A stretch of DNA of 64,000 nucleotides from JAFAZJ01 sp050183765 (GCA_050183765.1 JBFXAZ010000009.1:1-64000); one strand, 5' to 3'. Counted from the first letter of the stretch, positions 8,301 through 17,285 are shown. The notes: generated by a model not told the origin, from the sequence alone. A program made the numbers and translations.

Positions 8301-10139
8301 AAGCACACCAAGCTGCTGGCCGCCTTCGACCATCGCCACATCTTCGTCGACCCGGCGCCCGATCCGCGGGCGAGCTTCGCCGAGCGCCAGCGCCTGTTCG
8401 ACCTGCCGCGCTCGTCCTGGGCCGATTACGACAGGGCGCTGCTGTCGCCGGGCGGCTTCATCGTCGAGCGCGGCGCGAAGTCGGTGACCATGACCGCGGA
8501 GGCCAAGGCGGCGCTGGGCGTCGAGCGCAACCACGTGACGCCGGTCGAGCTGATGCGCGCGATCCTCAAGGCGCCGGTCGACCTGCTGTTCTTCGGCGGT
8601 ATCGGCAACTACGTGAAGGCCGCCGGCGAGAGCCAGGCCGATGCCGGCGACCGCGCCAACGATGCGCTGCGCATCGACGGCGCCGAGTTGCGCGCGCGTG
8701 TCGTCGGCGAGGGCGCCAATCTCGGCGCGACCCAGCGCGGCCGCATCGAGGCGGCGCAGAACGGCGTGCGAATCAATACCGACGCGCTCGACAACTCCGC
8801 CGGCGTCGATACGTCGGACCACGAGGTCAACATCAAGATCGCGCTGGGCGACGCCGTGCGGCGCGGTACGCTCAGCGTCGAGGAGCGCGATCGCGTCCTG
8901 GCGTCGATGACCGACGACGTCGCCGCGCTGGTGCTGCGCAACAACTACCAGCAGAGCCAGGCGATCACCGTCGCCGCGGCGCAGGCCGGCGCCATGCACG
9001 AGCGCCAGGCCCGCATGATGCGTGCGCTGGAGCGCGGCGGCCGGCTCGACCGCGCCGTCGAGTTCCTGCCCGACAACGACGCGATGAAGCGCCGCGCCAC
9101 GGCGGGCCAGCCGCTGACCCGCCCCGAGCTCAGCGTGCTGCTGGCCTACGGCAAGCTCTCGGCCAACGACGAGATCCTCGCTTCCGACCTGCCCGACGAT
9201 CCGCTGCTCGAGGCCGAGCTGCTGCGCTACTTCCCGCAGGCGATGCACGGGCACTACGGAGAGGCGATCCGCCGCCACCGGCTGCGGCGCGAGATCATCG
9301 CGCTGCAGGTCGTGAACTCGATGGTCAACCGCGTCGGCGGCACCTTCGTGCTCGACATCCGCGAGCGCACCGGCGCCGGCGGTGCGGACATCGCGCGCTG
9401 CTTCGCCATCGTGCGCGACAGCTTCGCGCTGCGCGACATCTGGGGCGAGATCGAGGCGCTCGATCCGCAGCTGGTCGCCGAGGCGCAGACGGCGATGTTG
9501 ATCGCCACACAGCGGCTGACGGAACGCGGCACGGTGTGGTGCCTGCGCAACCTGGCGCGGCCGGTCGACATGACGGCGGCGGTGACGCGCCTGCGCGCGG
9601 CCGTGACCTCGCTCGTCGCCGACCTCGAACGTGTGCTGCCCGAGGGTGAGAGCCAGCAGCTCGCGATACGCGCCGACGCCTTCGCGCGCCTGGGCGCGCC
9701 CGAACCGCTGGCGCGCAGGGTGGCCCGTCTCGATACGCTGGCGACGATCGGCGATCTCGCCAATCTCGCCGACGGCGCCGGCGTGCCGGAGACCGACGTT
9801 GCGCGGGTCTATTTCGCGCTGGCGGCGCGGCTCGGGCTGGACTGGCTGCGCGGCGCGGCCGAGCGCCTGCCGCGCGACAACCACTGGACCATCATGGCCG
9901 GCGCGGCGCTGATCGACGACCTCGCCGCCGCCCAGCGCACGCTCACCGCCTCGGCGCTGCAGGCCGCGGCATCGGCCGGCGGCCCGCTCGATGCCAATGC
10001 CCTGCTCGACGCCTGGACGGCATCACGCCGCGAGCCGCTCGATCGCGCCGCGCGCCTGGTCACCGATCTGAAGGCGCAGGCCAATGTCGACGTCGCCATG
10101 CTGACCGTGGCGGCGCAGGAGATGCGGTCGCTGGCCTGA
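5301..10139 (+). CDS. gdhB: NAD-specific glutamate dehydrogenase, large (~180 kDa) type
   Basis: A 1612-residue protein, the size of the large bacterial NAD-dependent glutamate dehydrogenases (Bac_GDH family; called gdhB or gdhZ in different species). It oxidises L-glutamate to 2-oxoglutarate and ammonia with NAD+, mainly for catabolic use. The long N-terminal third carries ACT-like regulatory segments (for example VEIVNDDMPFLVDSVTIE), followed by the catalytic core with VPVGSKGGFFCKR and the later FGNGMLRSKHTKLLAAFDHRHIF and GVGDMSGDVFGNG region typical of the family. The start has GGAGG six bases upstream of ATG 5301. It stands alone, ending one base before the convergent serine hydrolase gene. 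The large reading frame on the opposite strand is a GC-codon shadow. Confidence 0.95.
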   Translation: MDVRSSPTDPAIASTLEAVADLARTRAADRGLDPDMAAILTRTLYGGLSADDLVAAPIADRAAAALSVLDFAGQRAADEAKVRVYVPTPAQHGYGASHSVVEIVNDDMPFLVDSVTIEIVRRELAVRLLAHPVIGARRDEAGRLTAIGDDGRRESVMRIEIDHTVEPEALADGLRVALSEVRLAVSDWRGMREDALDAARALGAAAGRGSEPEALEEAAAFLRWAEDNHFTFLGHRRYRYDASGMRTPIEGSGRGILRDPAVRMLDPHPTSDAALARFATSPEPMLLLKSDRPSRVHRAGAMDVIVVKTYDEGGKVSGERRFCGLFTSSAYHASPREIPLLRRKVARMLARAGFDPASHDGKTLLNILETHPRDEMFQSDDDTLYSIATGVLQLQERQHVALFTRRDAAARFVSCLVYAPRDRYDSDLRRRFMATLEDAYDGVVASYSVAMGDESVLARVLFIVRPRHPEAPLPDDAAVERQLADVARTWADRLRDSLTERYGEIEARKLARRFGAAFPAGYREAFDGATAARDLVHISAALSEKPLGIELYRRADQKKGALGLKLFNTGAPIALSDVLPILENMDLRVMTETPYRIVVPGEDGGEVWLHDFGLEFDAGRKIDPAEAGDDFETALGEVWTGAMENDGMNRLVLRAGLDARDVTVLRAYARFLRQAGIAFSQAYMEGTLAAHPDIAADLVGLFHARLDPGLGEADAPRRISAVDAVRDSIHAALEQVTSLDEDRILRRLLSAVNATLRTNFWRAADDGGPKSFLSLKIDSRALDELPAPRPLVEIFVYSPRVEGVHLRGGRVARGGIRWSDRREDFRTEILGLMKAQMVKNAVIVPVGSKGGFFCKRMPAGGTREQIQAEGIACYKTLIRGMLDVTDNLDADGAVEPPPEVVRHDGDDPYLVVAADKGTATFSDIANDVSAEYDFWLGDAFASGGSAGYDHKKMGITARGAWENVKRHFRELGVDIQETDFTAVGVGDMSGDVFGNGMLRSKHTKLLAAFDHRHIFVDPAPDPRASFAERQRLFDLPRSSWADYDRALLSPGGFIVERGAKSVTMTAEAKAALGVERNHVTPVELMRAILKAPVDLLFFGGIGNYVKAAGESQADAGDRANDALRIDGAELRARVVGEGANLGATQRGRIEAAQNGVRINTDALDNSAGVDTSDHEVNIKIALGDAVRRGTLSVEERDRVLASMTDDVAALVLRNNYQQSQAITVAAAQAGAMHERQARMMRALERGGRLDRAVEFLPDNDAMKRRATAGQPLTRPELSVLLAYGKLSANDEILASDLPDDPLLEAELLRYFPQAMHGHYGEAIRRHRLRREIIALQVVNSMVNRVGGTFVLDIRERTGAGGADIARCFAIVRDSFALRDIWGEIEALDPQLVAEAQTAMLIATQRLTERGTVWCLRNLARPVDMTAAVTRLRAAVTSLVADLERVLPEGESQQLAIRADAFARLGAPEPLARRVARLDTLATIGDLANLADGAGVPETDVARVYFALAARLGLDWLRGAAERLPRDNHWTIMAGAALIDDLAAAQRTLTASALQAAASAGGPLDANALLDAWTASRREPLDRAARLVTDLKAQANVDVAMLTVAAQEMRSLA

Positions 10140-10140
10140 G

Positions 10141-11283
10141 CTATTTCTTCTTCGCCGCGTCGAGCAATGCGTCAAAGAGCTGATCGCGCGCGGCCTGCGA
10201 TGGACGCGGCGTGAACGAGACGAACCACGACACGCCGCTCTCGTGCTCGACGGCGAGCATGCCGATCGTGTCGGGCGCCACGCCCCATGAGCCGGTATGC
10301 CAGTAGCGGTACCAGCGCCGCAGATGCAGCGCGCCGTCGCCGGTGACGTCGATCGTGCGGCGCACCATCGCGGTGTTGCGCCCCAGCCAGTAGAACGGCG
10401 CCGGATCGTCGGGCCCGGGCGGCATCGTGCCCAGCATCGGCCGCTCGCAGCGCTCCTCCTCCTTCCAGTCCGTCACCGGCGCTGGCAACGGATCGCGGCC
10501 CGTGACCAGCGACTCGCGACAGGCAGGAAAGCGTCGCGATGCCATCGCCCGCAAATACTCGGCACCGCTCAGCCGCCAACCGCCGAAGGCGGAGAATGAG
10601 CGCCAGTCCGGATCGAGACCGCCGTATTTGATGCCGGCCGGCTGCAGCACGGTTCGGGCACAGAAATGCTCGTAGTTCTCGCCGGTCACCACCTCGACGA
10701 TCGCACCCAGCACGAGATAGCCGACGTTGGAGTAGCGGAACGCCTCCCCCGGCGCCGACTGCAGCGGAACGGTCAGGGTTGCAGCCAGCAATTCCTGCAG
10801 GCTGGCGGTCGCCGGCGACTTGCGTCTTTGCAGGAGTTCCATCGCCGACGGCGTCATCAAATCGCGCGGCGCGGCGGCGAATCCGGCACGATGCTCCAGC
10901 AGCTGCGCCACCGTCGCGCTCTTGATGCGCGGATCGGCTGGTTCGCCATGCGTCGCGAAGAACGGTCGCAGCGCGTCGCCGACCGTGGTCTCGAAACGCA
11001 GACGCCCCGTCGCGATCAGTTGGCCAATGCACTGGCCGGTGATCGCCTTGCTGAGGCTGGCCAGCAACACGCGCTGACTTTGGTCCTGCCTGCCGAAGCC
11101 AATCTCGACCACTGATGCCGGGTCGGCCGACCGCATCACCAGCACGGCCTTCTTGACACCATGCTCTTCTATCCAGGCCTGGAAGGCGGCCACCAGCGCC
11201 TCCTCGCGCGCCGGTGCCTGCGCTTGCGTGCCGAGCGGGAGGAGGATCAGCAGCACGATGACGGCGCGAAGGAGCCGCCCCAT
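10141..11283 (-). CDS. Exported serine hydrolase, class C beta-lactamase/DD-peptidase family
   Basis: 380 residues with a Sec signal peptide (LLRAVIVLLILLPLGTQAQA). It belongs to the serine beta-lactamase-like/penicillin-binding family: the nucleophile motif S-x-x-K is LASLSKAIT, the second motif Y-x-N is FRYSNVGY, and the third, usually K-T-G or H-x-G, is WHTGSWG near the C-terminus. Such proteins are esterases, peptidases or beta-lactamase relatives; the substrate cannot be told. The true start is the ATG at 11283, since the longer open frame would run back into the upstream acyl-CoA ligase. It begins 5 bases after the ligase stop, so the two are probably co-transcribed. The mature enzyme should act in the periplasm. 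Confidence 0.85.
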   Translation of the reverse strand: MGRLLRAVIVLLILLPLGTQAQAPAREEALVAAFQAWIEEHGVKKAVLVMRSADPASVVEIGFGRQDQSQRVLLASLSKAITGQCIGQLIATGRLRFETTVGDALRPFFATHGEPADPRIKSATVAQLLEHRAGFAAAPRDLMTPSAMELLQRRKSPATASLQELLAATLTVPLQSAPGEAFRYSNVGYLVLGAIVEVVTGENYEHFCARTVLQPAGIKYGGLDPDWRSFSAFGGWRLSGAEYLRAMASRRFPACRESLVTGRDPLPAPVTDWKEEERCERPMLGTMPPGPDDPAPFYWLGRNTAMVRRTIDVTGDGALHLRRWYRYWHTGSWGVAPDTIGMLAVEHESGVSWFVSFTPRPSQAARDQLFDALLDAAKKK

Positions 11284-11288
11284 GCGCG

Positions 11289-12830
11289 TTACGCCCCCGC
11301 CACGCGCCGCGTGTGGCCCGCCCAGAACGGCTCGCGCAGCTCCTTGCGCTTGATCTTGCCGACCGGCGTCTTGGGCAGCGGATCGGTGCGCAGCACGACC
11401 TTGCCCGGGCGCTTGTAGTTGCCGAGCTTCTCCTCGCACAGCGCGATCAGCTCGGCCTCGCTCACCGTCGCATCGGGCCGCACGGTGCACACCGCGCAGG
11501 GCGTCTCGCCCCAGCGCTCGTGCGGGATGCCGAAGACCGCGGCCTCGACCACGTCGGGATGATCGGTGAGCGCGTTCTCGAGCTCGGCCGGATAGATGTT
11601 GAATCCGCCGGACACGATCATGTCGCCGGCGCGGTCGATCATGTAGAGGTAGCCGTTGACGTCGAGGTAGCCGACGTCGCCGGTCTTCACCCAGCCGTCG
11701 ACCATGCGCTCGGCGGTGGCCTCCGGGTTGTTCCAGAAGCTGGTCATCTGGCCGTCGGTCTTGCCGACGATCTCGCCCACCGTGCCCGCCGGCACGGGCT
11801 TGTTGTCCTCGTCCCAGATCTGCAGCTGCGCGAAGGGCAGCGGCAGGCCGCAGGAGCGCAGCGGCGTCGAGCCGGGCACGTCAGTGGCGAACCACTGCTT
11901 GGGTCCCATCATGGCGATCGGCACGACCTCGGTCTGGCCATAGCCCTGGTACATCGCGTGGCCGAAGTATTTCTTCGCCGCGAGCGCGGTGTCGTCGGCG
12001 ATCGGCGCGGCGGCGACCAGCAGGCATTTCAGGTGCGAGAAGTCGCGGCCTTCGAGCCCGGGCTGGTGGTTCAACGCGTTGAGCATGGTGGGCACCATGA
12101 ACAGATAGGCGATCTTCTCGCGCTCCAGCAGCTCGATCACCTGCGCCGGATCGAAGCGATCGACCATGATGTTGCGGCCGCCGCCGAGCCACACCGGCAC
12201 GAACTGGTAGCCCGAGGCGTGGCTGATCGGACCGAGATGCAGGCAGGCGTCGCCCGGCGCCACCGGCGGGAAGAGATAGAACCAGTCGCGGCCGGCGGCG
12301 AGCCAGGCGCGGTGCGAGTAGGCCACGCCCTTGGGCCGGCCGGTCGTGCCGCCGGTGTGACGGATGATGTAGTTGTCGGTCTCGGCGATCGGCAGGTCGG
12401 GGTCGACCGCCGATTGCGCGGCCAGCCAGCTCTCGTAGCCGGCGTCGCGCACCAGCACGTGCTCCAGGTCGGGCATCCGGGCGCGCACGGGCTCGACCTC
12501 CGGGAGATACTTCTCGTCAACCACCAGGGCGCGGCAATTGGTGTGGCCCATCATGTGCAGATGCGCATCCGGCGCGTTGCGCGGGTACAGCGGCACGCGC
12601 ACCAGGTTGGCGATGCCGGCGCCGAGGAAGATGTCCGACGATTCGAGCCGGTTGTCCTCGAGCACCGCGACGCGGTCCTGCGGCTTCAGGCCCAGCGCCA
12701 GCAGGCCGTTGGCCATGCGCACGCCGCGCTCCCAGGCCTGGGCGAAGCTCAGGCGGCGATCGCCCATGACCACCGCCTCGCGCGCCGCGTAGTAGCCGGC
12801 GGCGCTGCGCATCTGCGTGCGCACGTCCAT
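11289..12830 (-). CDS. AMP-binding acyl-CoA ligase
   Basis: 513-residue member of the ANL superfamily, activating a carboxylic acid with ATP to an acyl-adenylate and then a CoA thioester. The phosphate-binding loop HTGGTTGRPKGV is at residues 158-169. The later YGQTEVVPIAMMG, the hinge region TGDVGYLDVNGYLYMIDRAGDMI and the C-terminal catalytic lysine segment PKTPVGKIKRKELR are all present, so both the large and the small mobile domain are complete. A good ribosome-binding site (GGAGGA) precedes ATG 12830. It resembles medium/long-chain fatty-acid or aromatic-acid ligases, but the acyl substrate is not determined. It is followed immediately by the serine hydrolase gene. Confidence 0.9.
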   Translation of the reverse strand: MDVRTQMRSAAGYYAAREAVVMGDRRLSFAQAWERGVRMANGLLALGLKPQDRVAVLEDNRLESSDIFLGAGIANLVRVPLYPRNAPDAHLHMMGHTNCRALVVDEKYLPEVEPVRARMPDLEHVLVRDAGYESWLAAQSAVDPDLPIAETDNYIIRHTGGTTGRPKGVAYSHRAWLAAGRDWFYLFPPVAPGDACLHLGPISHASGYQFVPVWLGGGRNIMVDRFDPAQVIELLEREKIAYLFMVPTMLNALNHQPGLEGRDFSHLKCLLVAAAPIADDTALAAKKYFGHAMYQGYGQTEVVPIAMMGPKQWFATDVPGSTPLRSCGLPLPFAQLQIWDEDNKPVPAGTVGEIVGKTDGQMTSFWNNPEATAERMVDGWVKTGDVGYLDVNGYLYMIDRAGDMIVSGGFNIYPAELENALTDHPDVVEAAVFGIPHERWGETPCAVCTVRPDATVSEAELIALCEEKLGNYKRPGKVVLRTDPLPKTPVGKIKRKELREPFWAGHTRRVAGA

Positions 12831-12899
12831 GTCGCGTCCTCCCCGGGCGCTGTTGCTTCACCGCGAGAGTTCGGCGACAGCCCGGCGGCGTCAAGAGCG

Positions 12900-13640
12900 C
12901 TACGGTGCCGCCGATGCGATACCGGTGCTGCGCGCGACGCGCTCGCGCAGCGCGAGCGCGAGGTCGATGAAGCCTTCCAGCATCGCCGGATCGTGGGCGT
13001 CCCGCCGCAACCGCACGCGCAGCGAGCGTGGCCCGACGACGACGATGGGAAAGTCCAGCTTGCCGCCGAAGCGCTGGAGCCAGGCGCGGATCGTCGACTC
13101 GATCGCGTCATGCTCCAGCGCCGGCGGGTCGCCGGACACGAACGTCGCGTAGGCCCGCGGACGGCCACCGGGCGCCTCGACGAGTCGCAGATCGCCGATC
13201 TCGTCGGCGAGGTCGCCGATCAGCATCGCCAGCAGGCGGCGGCCCAGCGGCCCGTCGAGCGACGACACCAGGGCGGCGGCGAAGGTCCCGGCCTCGCGCG
13301 GCATCGGCGGGCCGAGCAGCACGAGCCCGCCCTGCGCCCGCACGCTGGCATCCTCGAACTCCGTCTTGCGCACGCCGCTTTGCGTGCCGCTGCTGCTGCC
13401 GCGCGAGGAGTTGACCACGCGACAATCCCAGGTCGCGCGCTCTAGCGGCGCCAGCCGCAGGCGCACGCCGGCCCCGAACGAGGCCGGGCGATACTCGACG
13501 CTCCAGCGCCTGCGCTCCGCCAGGCGCGCCAGGGCCTCGCGTCGCGCACGCTCGGCGCGCCACAGGTAGAATCCGAGACCGCCGGCGAAGAGCACCGCGG
13601 CGACGATGGCCATGCCCACGACGGCTTCGTTCGACAGCAT
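12900..13640 (-). CDS. Uncharacterised membrane-anchored protein
   Basis: 246 residues; not recognised as a known family. There is one N-terminal transmembrane helix (AIVAAVLFAGGLGFYLW, residues 12-28), then an Arg-rich linker (RAERARREALARLAERRRW), then a soluble domain of about 200 residues of alternating beta and helix character. A second-position SNE and a high positive charge after the helix suggest the bulk of the protein is cytoplasmic. It starts 9 bases after the end of the polytopic protein gene upstream, so the two are likely one transcription unit and may work together. Confidence 0.6.
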   Translation of the reverse strand: MLSNEAVVGMAIVAAVLFAGGLGFYLWRAERARREALARLAERRRWSVEYRPASFGAGVRLRLAPLERATWDCRVVNSSRGSSSGTQSGVRKTEFEDASVRAQGGLVLLGPPMPREAGTFAAALVSSLDGPLGRRLLAMLIGDLADEIGDLRLVEAPGGRPRAYATFVSGDPPALEHDAIESTIRAWLQRFGGKLDFPIVVVGPRSLRVRLRRDAHDPAMLEGFIDLALALRERVARSTGIASAAP

Positions 13641-13649
13641 GGCCGTGCC

Positions 13650-14630
13650 TCATTTCCAGGTGACGATGAGTCGTCGGCCCGCCGTATCCGGCGCACCGTG
13701 GCGACGCAGGTGCCACCAGCGCCGAACGCCGGCGACGAGCGGGACCAATGCCAGCGCGGCGGCGAACGCCGCGACGGCGATGAACAGCCGCCCGGTGAAC
13801 ACCGCCCTGGGAATATAGTCCCGGCGGAACGACTCGAGCGAGCCCTGGGCGAGGAGTCGCGTCTCGACCAGGGCGCCGACGCGCCGGCCGCTGCCGATCA
13901 CGCGGGCTTCCGCGACATCCGACCAGATCACCACCGGATCGCCGGCACGCAACGCGCATTCGCCGACACGCCGGCCCGATTCTGGCCAGTTCCACACGCC
14001 GCGCGCCGAGATGGGTCCTTGCGCGAGAATCGTCGCGCCGTCGCCAAAGGCGATCTCGATCTGCGCCGGGAAGAAGGCGGCGACCGCCGAGCCCACGCGG
14101 CCGCAGGCGTAGCTGGCGATGGTCCGCGGTTCGCCGCCGGCCTGGACACGCACGGCGGCGCCGGCCGTCGCCTCGGTCAGTACACCGAACAGCCGCTCCC
14201 CTCGCGAGGCGTCGCGCAGGGCGAGGATCTCGGCCTCCGATCGCGCCACCGGGATGGTGCCCAGCTGCGCGCCGGGATCGGCCGACGCCCAGAGGCCCAG
14301 CGCGGCGCCCAGCTGGGCGACCACGAGAATCGCGGACAGGATTGCGACCGCCGGCGCGTGCCGTCGGCTGGTCAGGCGCGGGAACAGGAAGCGCACCACC
14401 AGCGCAGAGGCGAGGGTGACCCCGGCGACGCCCAGGAGCCCCCCGACGCAGCTCTCGAACACCAAGCTCACCGTCTGGCCCGACGCCAGCAGCAGGGTGA
14501 GCAGCGCCGCGACGCTCGCCGCGGCGATCAGCGCGGCGCGCCCGAAGCGGCGGCGCCAATGCCACATCGCGACGACGCCGACCGTCGCGGCGAGAGCCGC
14601 GAGCAGCGCGCAGAGGGCCGGCCACGTCAT
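13650..14630 (-). CDS. Uncharacterised polytopic membrane protein
   Basis: 326 residues, family not recognised. Hydrophobic helices are visible at about residues 3-22, 32-50, 62-84 and 95-113. A hydrophilic domain of about 150 residues follows, containing several Gly/Arg-rich strands (for example RTIASYACGRVGSAVAAF), and then a last helix (RLFIAVAAFAAALALVPLVAG) close to the C-terminus. The soluble part lies between helices 4 and 5. This layout resembles DUF3592-type or membrane-sensor architectures, but no family is claimed. It is the first gene of a two-gene unit with the anchored protein downstream (9-base gap). Confidence 0.6.
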   Translation of the reverse strand: MTWPALCALLAALAATVGVVAMWHWRRRFGRAALIAAASVAALLTLLLASGQTVSLVFESCVGGLLGVAGVTLASALVVRFLFPRLTSRRHAPAVAILSAILVVAQLGAALGLWASADPGAQLGTIPVARSEAEILALRDASRGERLFGVLTEATAGAAVRVQAGGEPRTIASYACGRVGSAVAAFFPAQIEIAFGDGATILAQGPISARGVWNWPESGRRVGECALRAGDPVVIWSDVAEARVIGSGRRVGALVETRLLAQGSLESFRRDYIPRAVFTGRLFIAVAAFAAALALVPLVAGVRRWWHLRRHGAPDTAGRRLIVTWK

Positions 14631-14726
14631 CGCGGCGACGCCGCCGGCTTACAGGAAGGTGCGTGCGGCTTCATCGGCTGAGGTTCCCCGGGTCCGCCCG
14701 CCCGGAGCGCGACCGCACCCGGGACC

Positions 14727-15239
14727 TCAGGGTTTATAGACCGTGAAGCCGTAGGCCAGCAGCTTGCGATCGCCGTTCCAGATCTCCAGCGCCCAGGCGC
14801 CGGGGATCAGCTCGGCGGGGCGCTCGAAGCGGAAGCCCTGGAAGGTGGTGACGCCCATGCGATAGGCGTATGCGCAGCCGTCGTCGCGCCGGGGCCTGCC
14901 GGTGACGGCGTCGGGGATGCCGGGGTCGGGCGCGCGCCACAGCACGCGGAAGGTCGACACGCCGCCGGGCACCTTGCCGACAGGCCGGAACTTCACCCCG
15001 AAGGCCGTGCCCAGTCGCGCCGGAATGCGCGTGGTGTGCTCCTGGGCCGAGATGTTGACATCGGTGAAATCGGGCTCACTGATCGATTCGCACAATCCCA
15101 CCGGCGTGGAACGCGCCGCCGCCGGCAATGCAAAGATGCCCGCCTCGACGATCTCGATGTCGCGGATTCCGGCGCCGCCCTGCGTGGTGGTGGTGCAGGC
15201 CGCCAATCCGGCCATCAGAACCAAGACTAGCCAGCGCAT
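14727..15239 (-). CDS. DUF3859-like lipoprotein
   Basis: 170-residue lipoprotein. The signal peptide MRWLVLVLMAGLAAC ends in a lipobox (L-A-A-C) with the acylated Cys at residue 15. The mature domain matches the DUF3859 pattern: an IVEAGIF opening, the core TTRIPARLGTAFGVKFRPVG, and the closing LIPGAWALEIWNGDRKLLAYGF. The function of this family is unknown. I chose the start at 15239 over a longer open frame because it places the signal peptide at the N-terminus and has a G-run ribosome-binding site five bases upstream. It is divergent from the CoA transferase gene. Confidence 0.7.
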   Translation of the reverse strand: MRWLVLVLMAGLAACTTTTQGGAGIRDIEIVEAGIFALPAAARSTPVGLCESISEPDFTDVNISAQEHTTRIPARLGTAFGVKFRPVGKVPGGVSTFRVLWRAPDPGIPDAVTGRPRRDDGCAYAYRMGVTTFQGFRFERPAELIPGAWALEIWNGDRKLLAYGFTVYKP

Positions 15240-15379
15240 GAATTCCCCCCGAGCATGAATTAAGTGAGCGCTCCTATCATAAAAGAAAAATGAGTGCTCG
15301 CAATCTATTTGGCCGCCTCGACGGTGCCGGGGAGCATCGCCATGATGCGCGCCGCTCAGGAGTTGGGGGGAGTACGCGG

Positions 15380-16573
15380 ATGGCCGGTGCATTGGCGGGA
15401 TTGAAGATCGTCGACATGACCATCGTCGCGCTGGGGCCTTTTGCCACCATGATGCTGGCCGAGCAGGGCGCCGAGGTGATCAAGGTCGAATCGCCGGAGG
15501 GCGACACCACGCGCCATGTCGGACCCTCCAAGGCCAACAAGGGCATGGGCCCGCATCATCTGTTCGTGAACCGCAACAAGCGCTCGCTGTGCCTCGACCT
15601 GAAGCAGCCGGCGGCGCTGAAGGCGCTGATGAAGGTCATCGAAGGCGCCGACGCGCTGGTCTACTCGATCCGGCCGGCGGCGATGGCCCGGCTCGGCCTG
15701 TCGTACGAGGCGGTGCGCAGGGTCAACCCGACGATCTGCTACGTCGGCGCCTACGGCTATCACGAGGACGGTCCCTACGGGCATCTGCCGGCCTACGACG
15801 ACGCGATCCAGGCGGCCTGCGGCTTTGCCTCGCTGATGGCCGGCGACAGCGGCGTGCCGCGCTACGCGCCCACCATCATGGCGGACAAGACGGTCGGCCT
15901 CACCCTGGCCTACGCGGTCCTGTGCGCGCTCATGCACAAGGTTCGAAGCGGCGAAGGCCAGAAGGTCGACGTGCCGATGTTCGAGACCATGGTGAACTGG
16001 CTGATGCTCGAGCACCTGTGGGAGCGCTCCCTCGCGCCCGACGGCAAGATGGGTTACAGCAGGCTGACGACGCCGACGCGCAAGCCCTATCGCGCGAGCG
16101 ACGGCTATCTCGCGATCCTGCCCTACACCGACCGGCACTGGCGCGCCTTCTTCGAGGTCGCCGGCGAGCCCGGCGTGATGGACGATCCCCGCTACGCCAC
16201 CATGGCGCAGCGCTCGCAGCACATCGCCGAGGTCTACGCGATGCTCGAGCGGCTGACGCCCACGCGCACGGTCGGCGAATGGATCGAGGCGCTGCGGGCA
16301 CGCGAGATTCCCTGCATGCCGGTGCAATCCCTGGAGCAGCTGCCGGACGACCCGCACCTCAAGGCGCGCGGCGTCTTCCGCACCGTGGAGCACCACAGCG
16401 AGGGCGAGATCACCACGCTGGCGCCGCCGGTGGCCTTCTCGGCCACGCCCAGCGAGCACGGGCGCGGCGCGCCGCTTCTGGGCGAGGATTCGCGGGCGGT
16501 GCTGCGCGAGGCCGGGCTGCCCGAAGCCGAGATCGAGACGCTGCGCGCCAGCGGTGCGCTGGTCACGCTTTAG
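15380..16573 (+). CDS. CaiB/BaiF (class III) CoA transferase
   Basis: 397-residue family III CoA transferase, which moves CoA between carboxylic acids through an aspartyl-anhydride intermediate. The N-terminal region LKIVDMTIVALGPFATMMLAEQGAEVIKVE and the following GDTTRH are characteristic. The catalytic Asp is the one in TIMADKTVGLTLAYAV. A C-terminal LGEDSRAVLREAGL is typical of the family. The start at 15380 has a G-run at 15365-15371 and fits homologue length; an upstream ATG at 15290 would add 30 atypical residues. Its position before the TRAP transporter genes suggests it may activate the imported acid, though a separate promoter is possible because 153 bases separate them. Confidence 0.87.
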   Translation: MAGALAGLKIVDMTIVALGPFATMMLAEQGAEVIKVESPEGDTTRHVGPSKANKGMGPHHLFVNRNKRSLCLDLKQPAALKALMKVIEGADALVYSIRPAAMARLGLSYEAVRRVNPTICYVGAYGYHEDGPYGHLPAYDDAIQAACGFASLMAGDSGVPRYAPTIMADKTVGLTLAYAVLCALMHKVRSGEGQKVDVPMFETMVNWLMLEHLWERSLAPDGKMGYSRLTTPTRKPYRASDGYLAILPYTDRHWRAFFEVAGEPGVMDDPRYATMAQRSQHIAEVYAMLERLTPTRTVGEWIEALRAREIPCMPVQSLEQLPDDPHLKARGVFRTVEHHSEGEITTLAPPVAFSATPSEHGRGAPLLGEDSRAVLREAGLPEAEIETLRASGALVTL

Positions 16574-16726
16574 GCACCGAGGGCGGCCGCCGGAGATTCA
16601 AGTGTTGCGGTCAGGCAATTCTGATAAATACGGCGTCTGCGAATGATGCGGTGCGCATTGCCGCCCGCACACGAATGATCAAGGCCAGCGCCTTCGCCAA
16701 GCGAGGTCGCCGGTGGGGAGGATCGA

Positions 16727-17266
16727 GTGCAGGTGTTGTTGGCTTTCAGTAAGCGTATCGATTTCGTGAACGAGAAGATCGGCCGTTCGCTTTCGTGGCT
16801 GGTCCTGGTTGCGGTGCTGGTCAGCGCGGTCAACGCGGTCATCCGCAAGGTGTTCAGCAACAGCTCCAACGCGTGGCTCGAGCTGCAGTGGTATCTGTTC
16901 AGCGCCATCTTCCTGATGTGCGCAGCCTATACCTTGCTGAAGAACGAGCACATCCGCATCGACATCATATCCTCGCGGCTGAAGCGCAGCACCCGCAACT
17001 GGATCGACGTCGGCGGCCACGTCGTCTTCCTGCTGCCGATGTGCGCCCTGATGCTCTACGAAGCCTGGCCGTACTTCTGGCTTTCCTTCGTCAGCAGCGA
17101 GCATTCGAGCAACGCCGGCGGTCTGATCCGCTGGCCGGCCAAGATCCTCATCGTCATCGGCTTCGGAATGCTGCTGGCGCAGGGCATTTCGGAGCTGATC
17201 AAGCGGATCGCCGTGATCCAGGGAATCATTCCCGACGAGCGCGCCTCTTCCTCGGGCCCCCACTGA
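16727..17266 (+). CDS. dctQ: TRAP transporter small permease (DctQ type)
   Basis: 179-residue DctQ-like subunit of a tripartite ATP-independent periplasmic transporter, which joins the large permease in the inner membrane. Four hydrophobic helices are visible (about residues 20-40, 55-73, 92-112 and 132-153). The cytoplasmic motif KNEHIRIDIISSRL after helix 2 is characteristic of the family. The start is GTG 16727 with GGGGAGGA seven bases upstream. The large permease gene follows 19 bases later. The matching binding proteins are encoded on the other strand at 19089-21465. DctQ is used as a family name only. Confidence 0.85.
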   Translation: MQVLLAFSKRIDFVNEKIGRSLSWLVLVAVLVSAVNAVIRKVFSNSSNAWLELQWYLFSAIFLMCAAYTLLKNEHIRIDIISSRLKRSTRNWIDVGGHVVFLLPMCALMLYEAWPYFWLSFVSSEHSSNAGGLIRWPAKILIVIGFGMLLAQGISELIKRIAVIQGIIPDERASSSGPH

Positions 17267-17285
17267 TCGCGGACGGACTCCACCA

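Noticed and set aside
5313..9884. A 1523-residue open frame on the minus strand opposite the glutamate dehydrogenase gene
   Set aside because: It is an Arg/His/Ala/Gln-rich shadow produced by GC-biased third positions of the real gene, with no domain motif.
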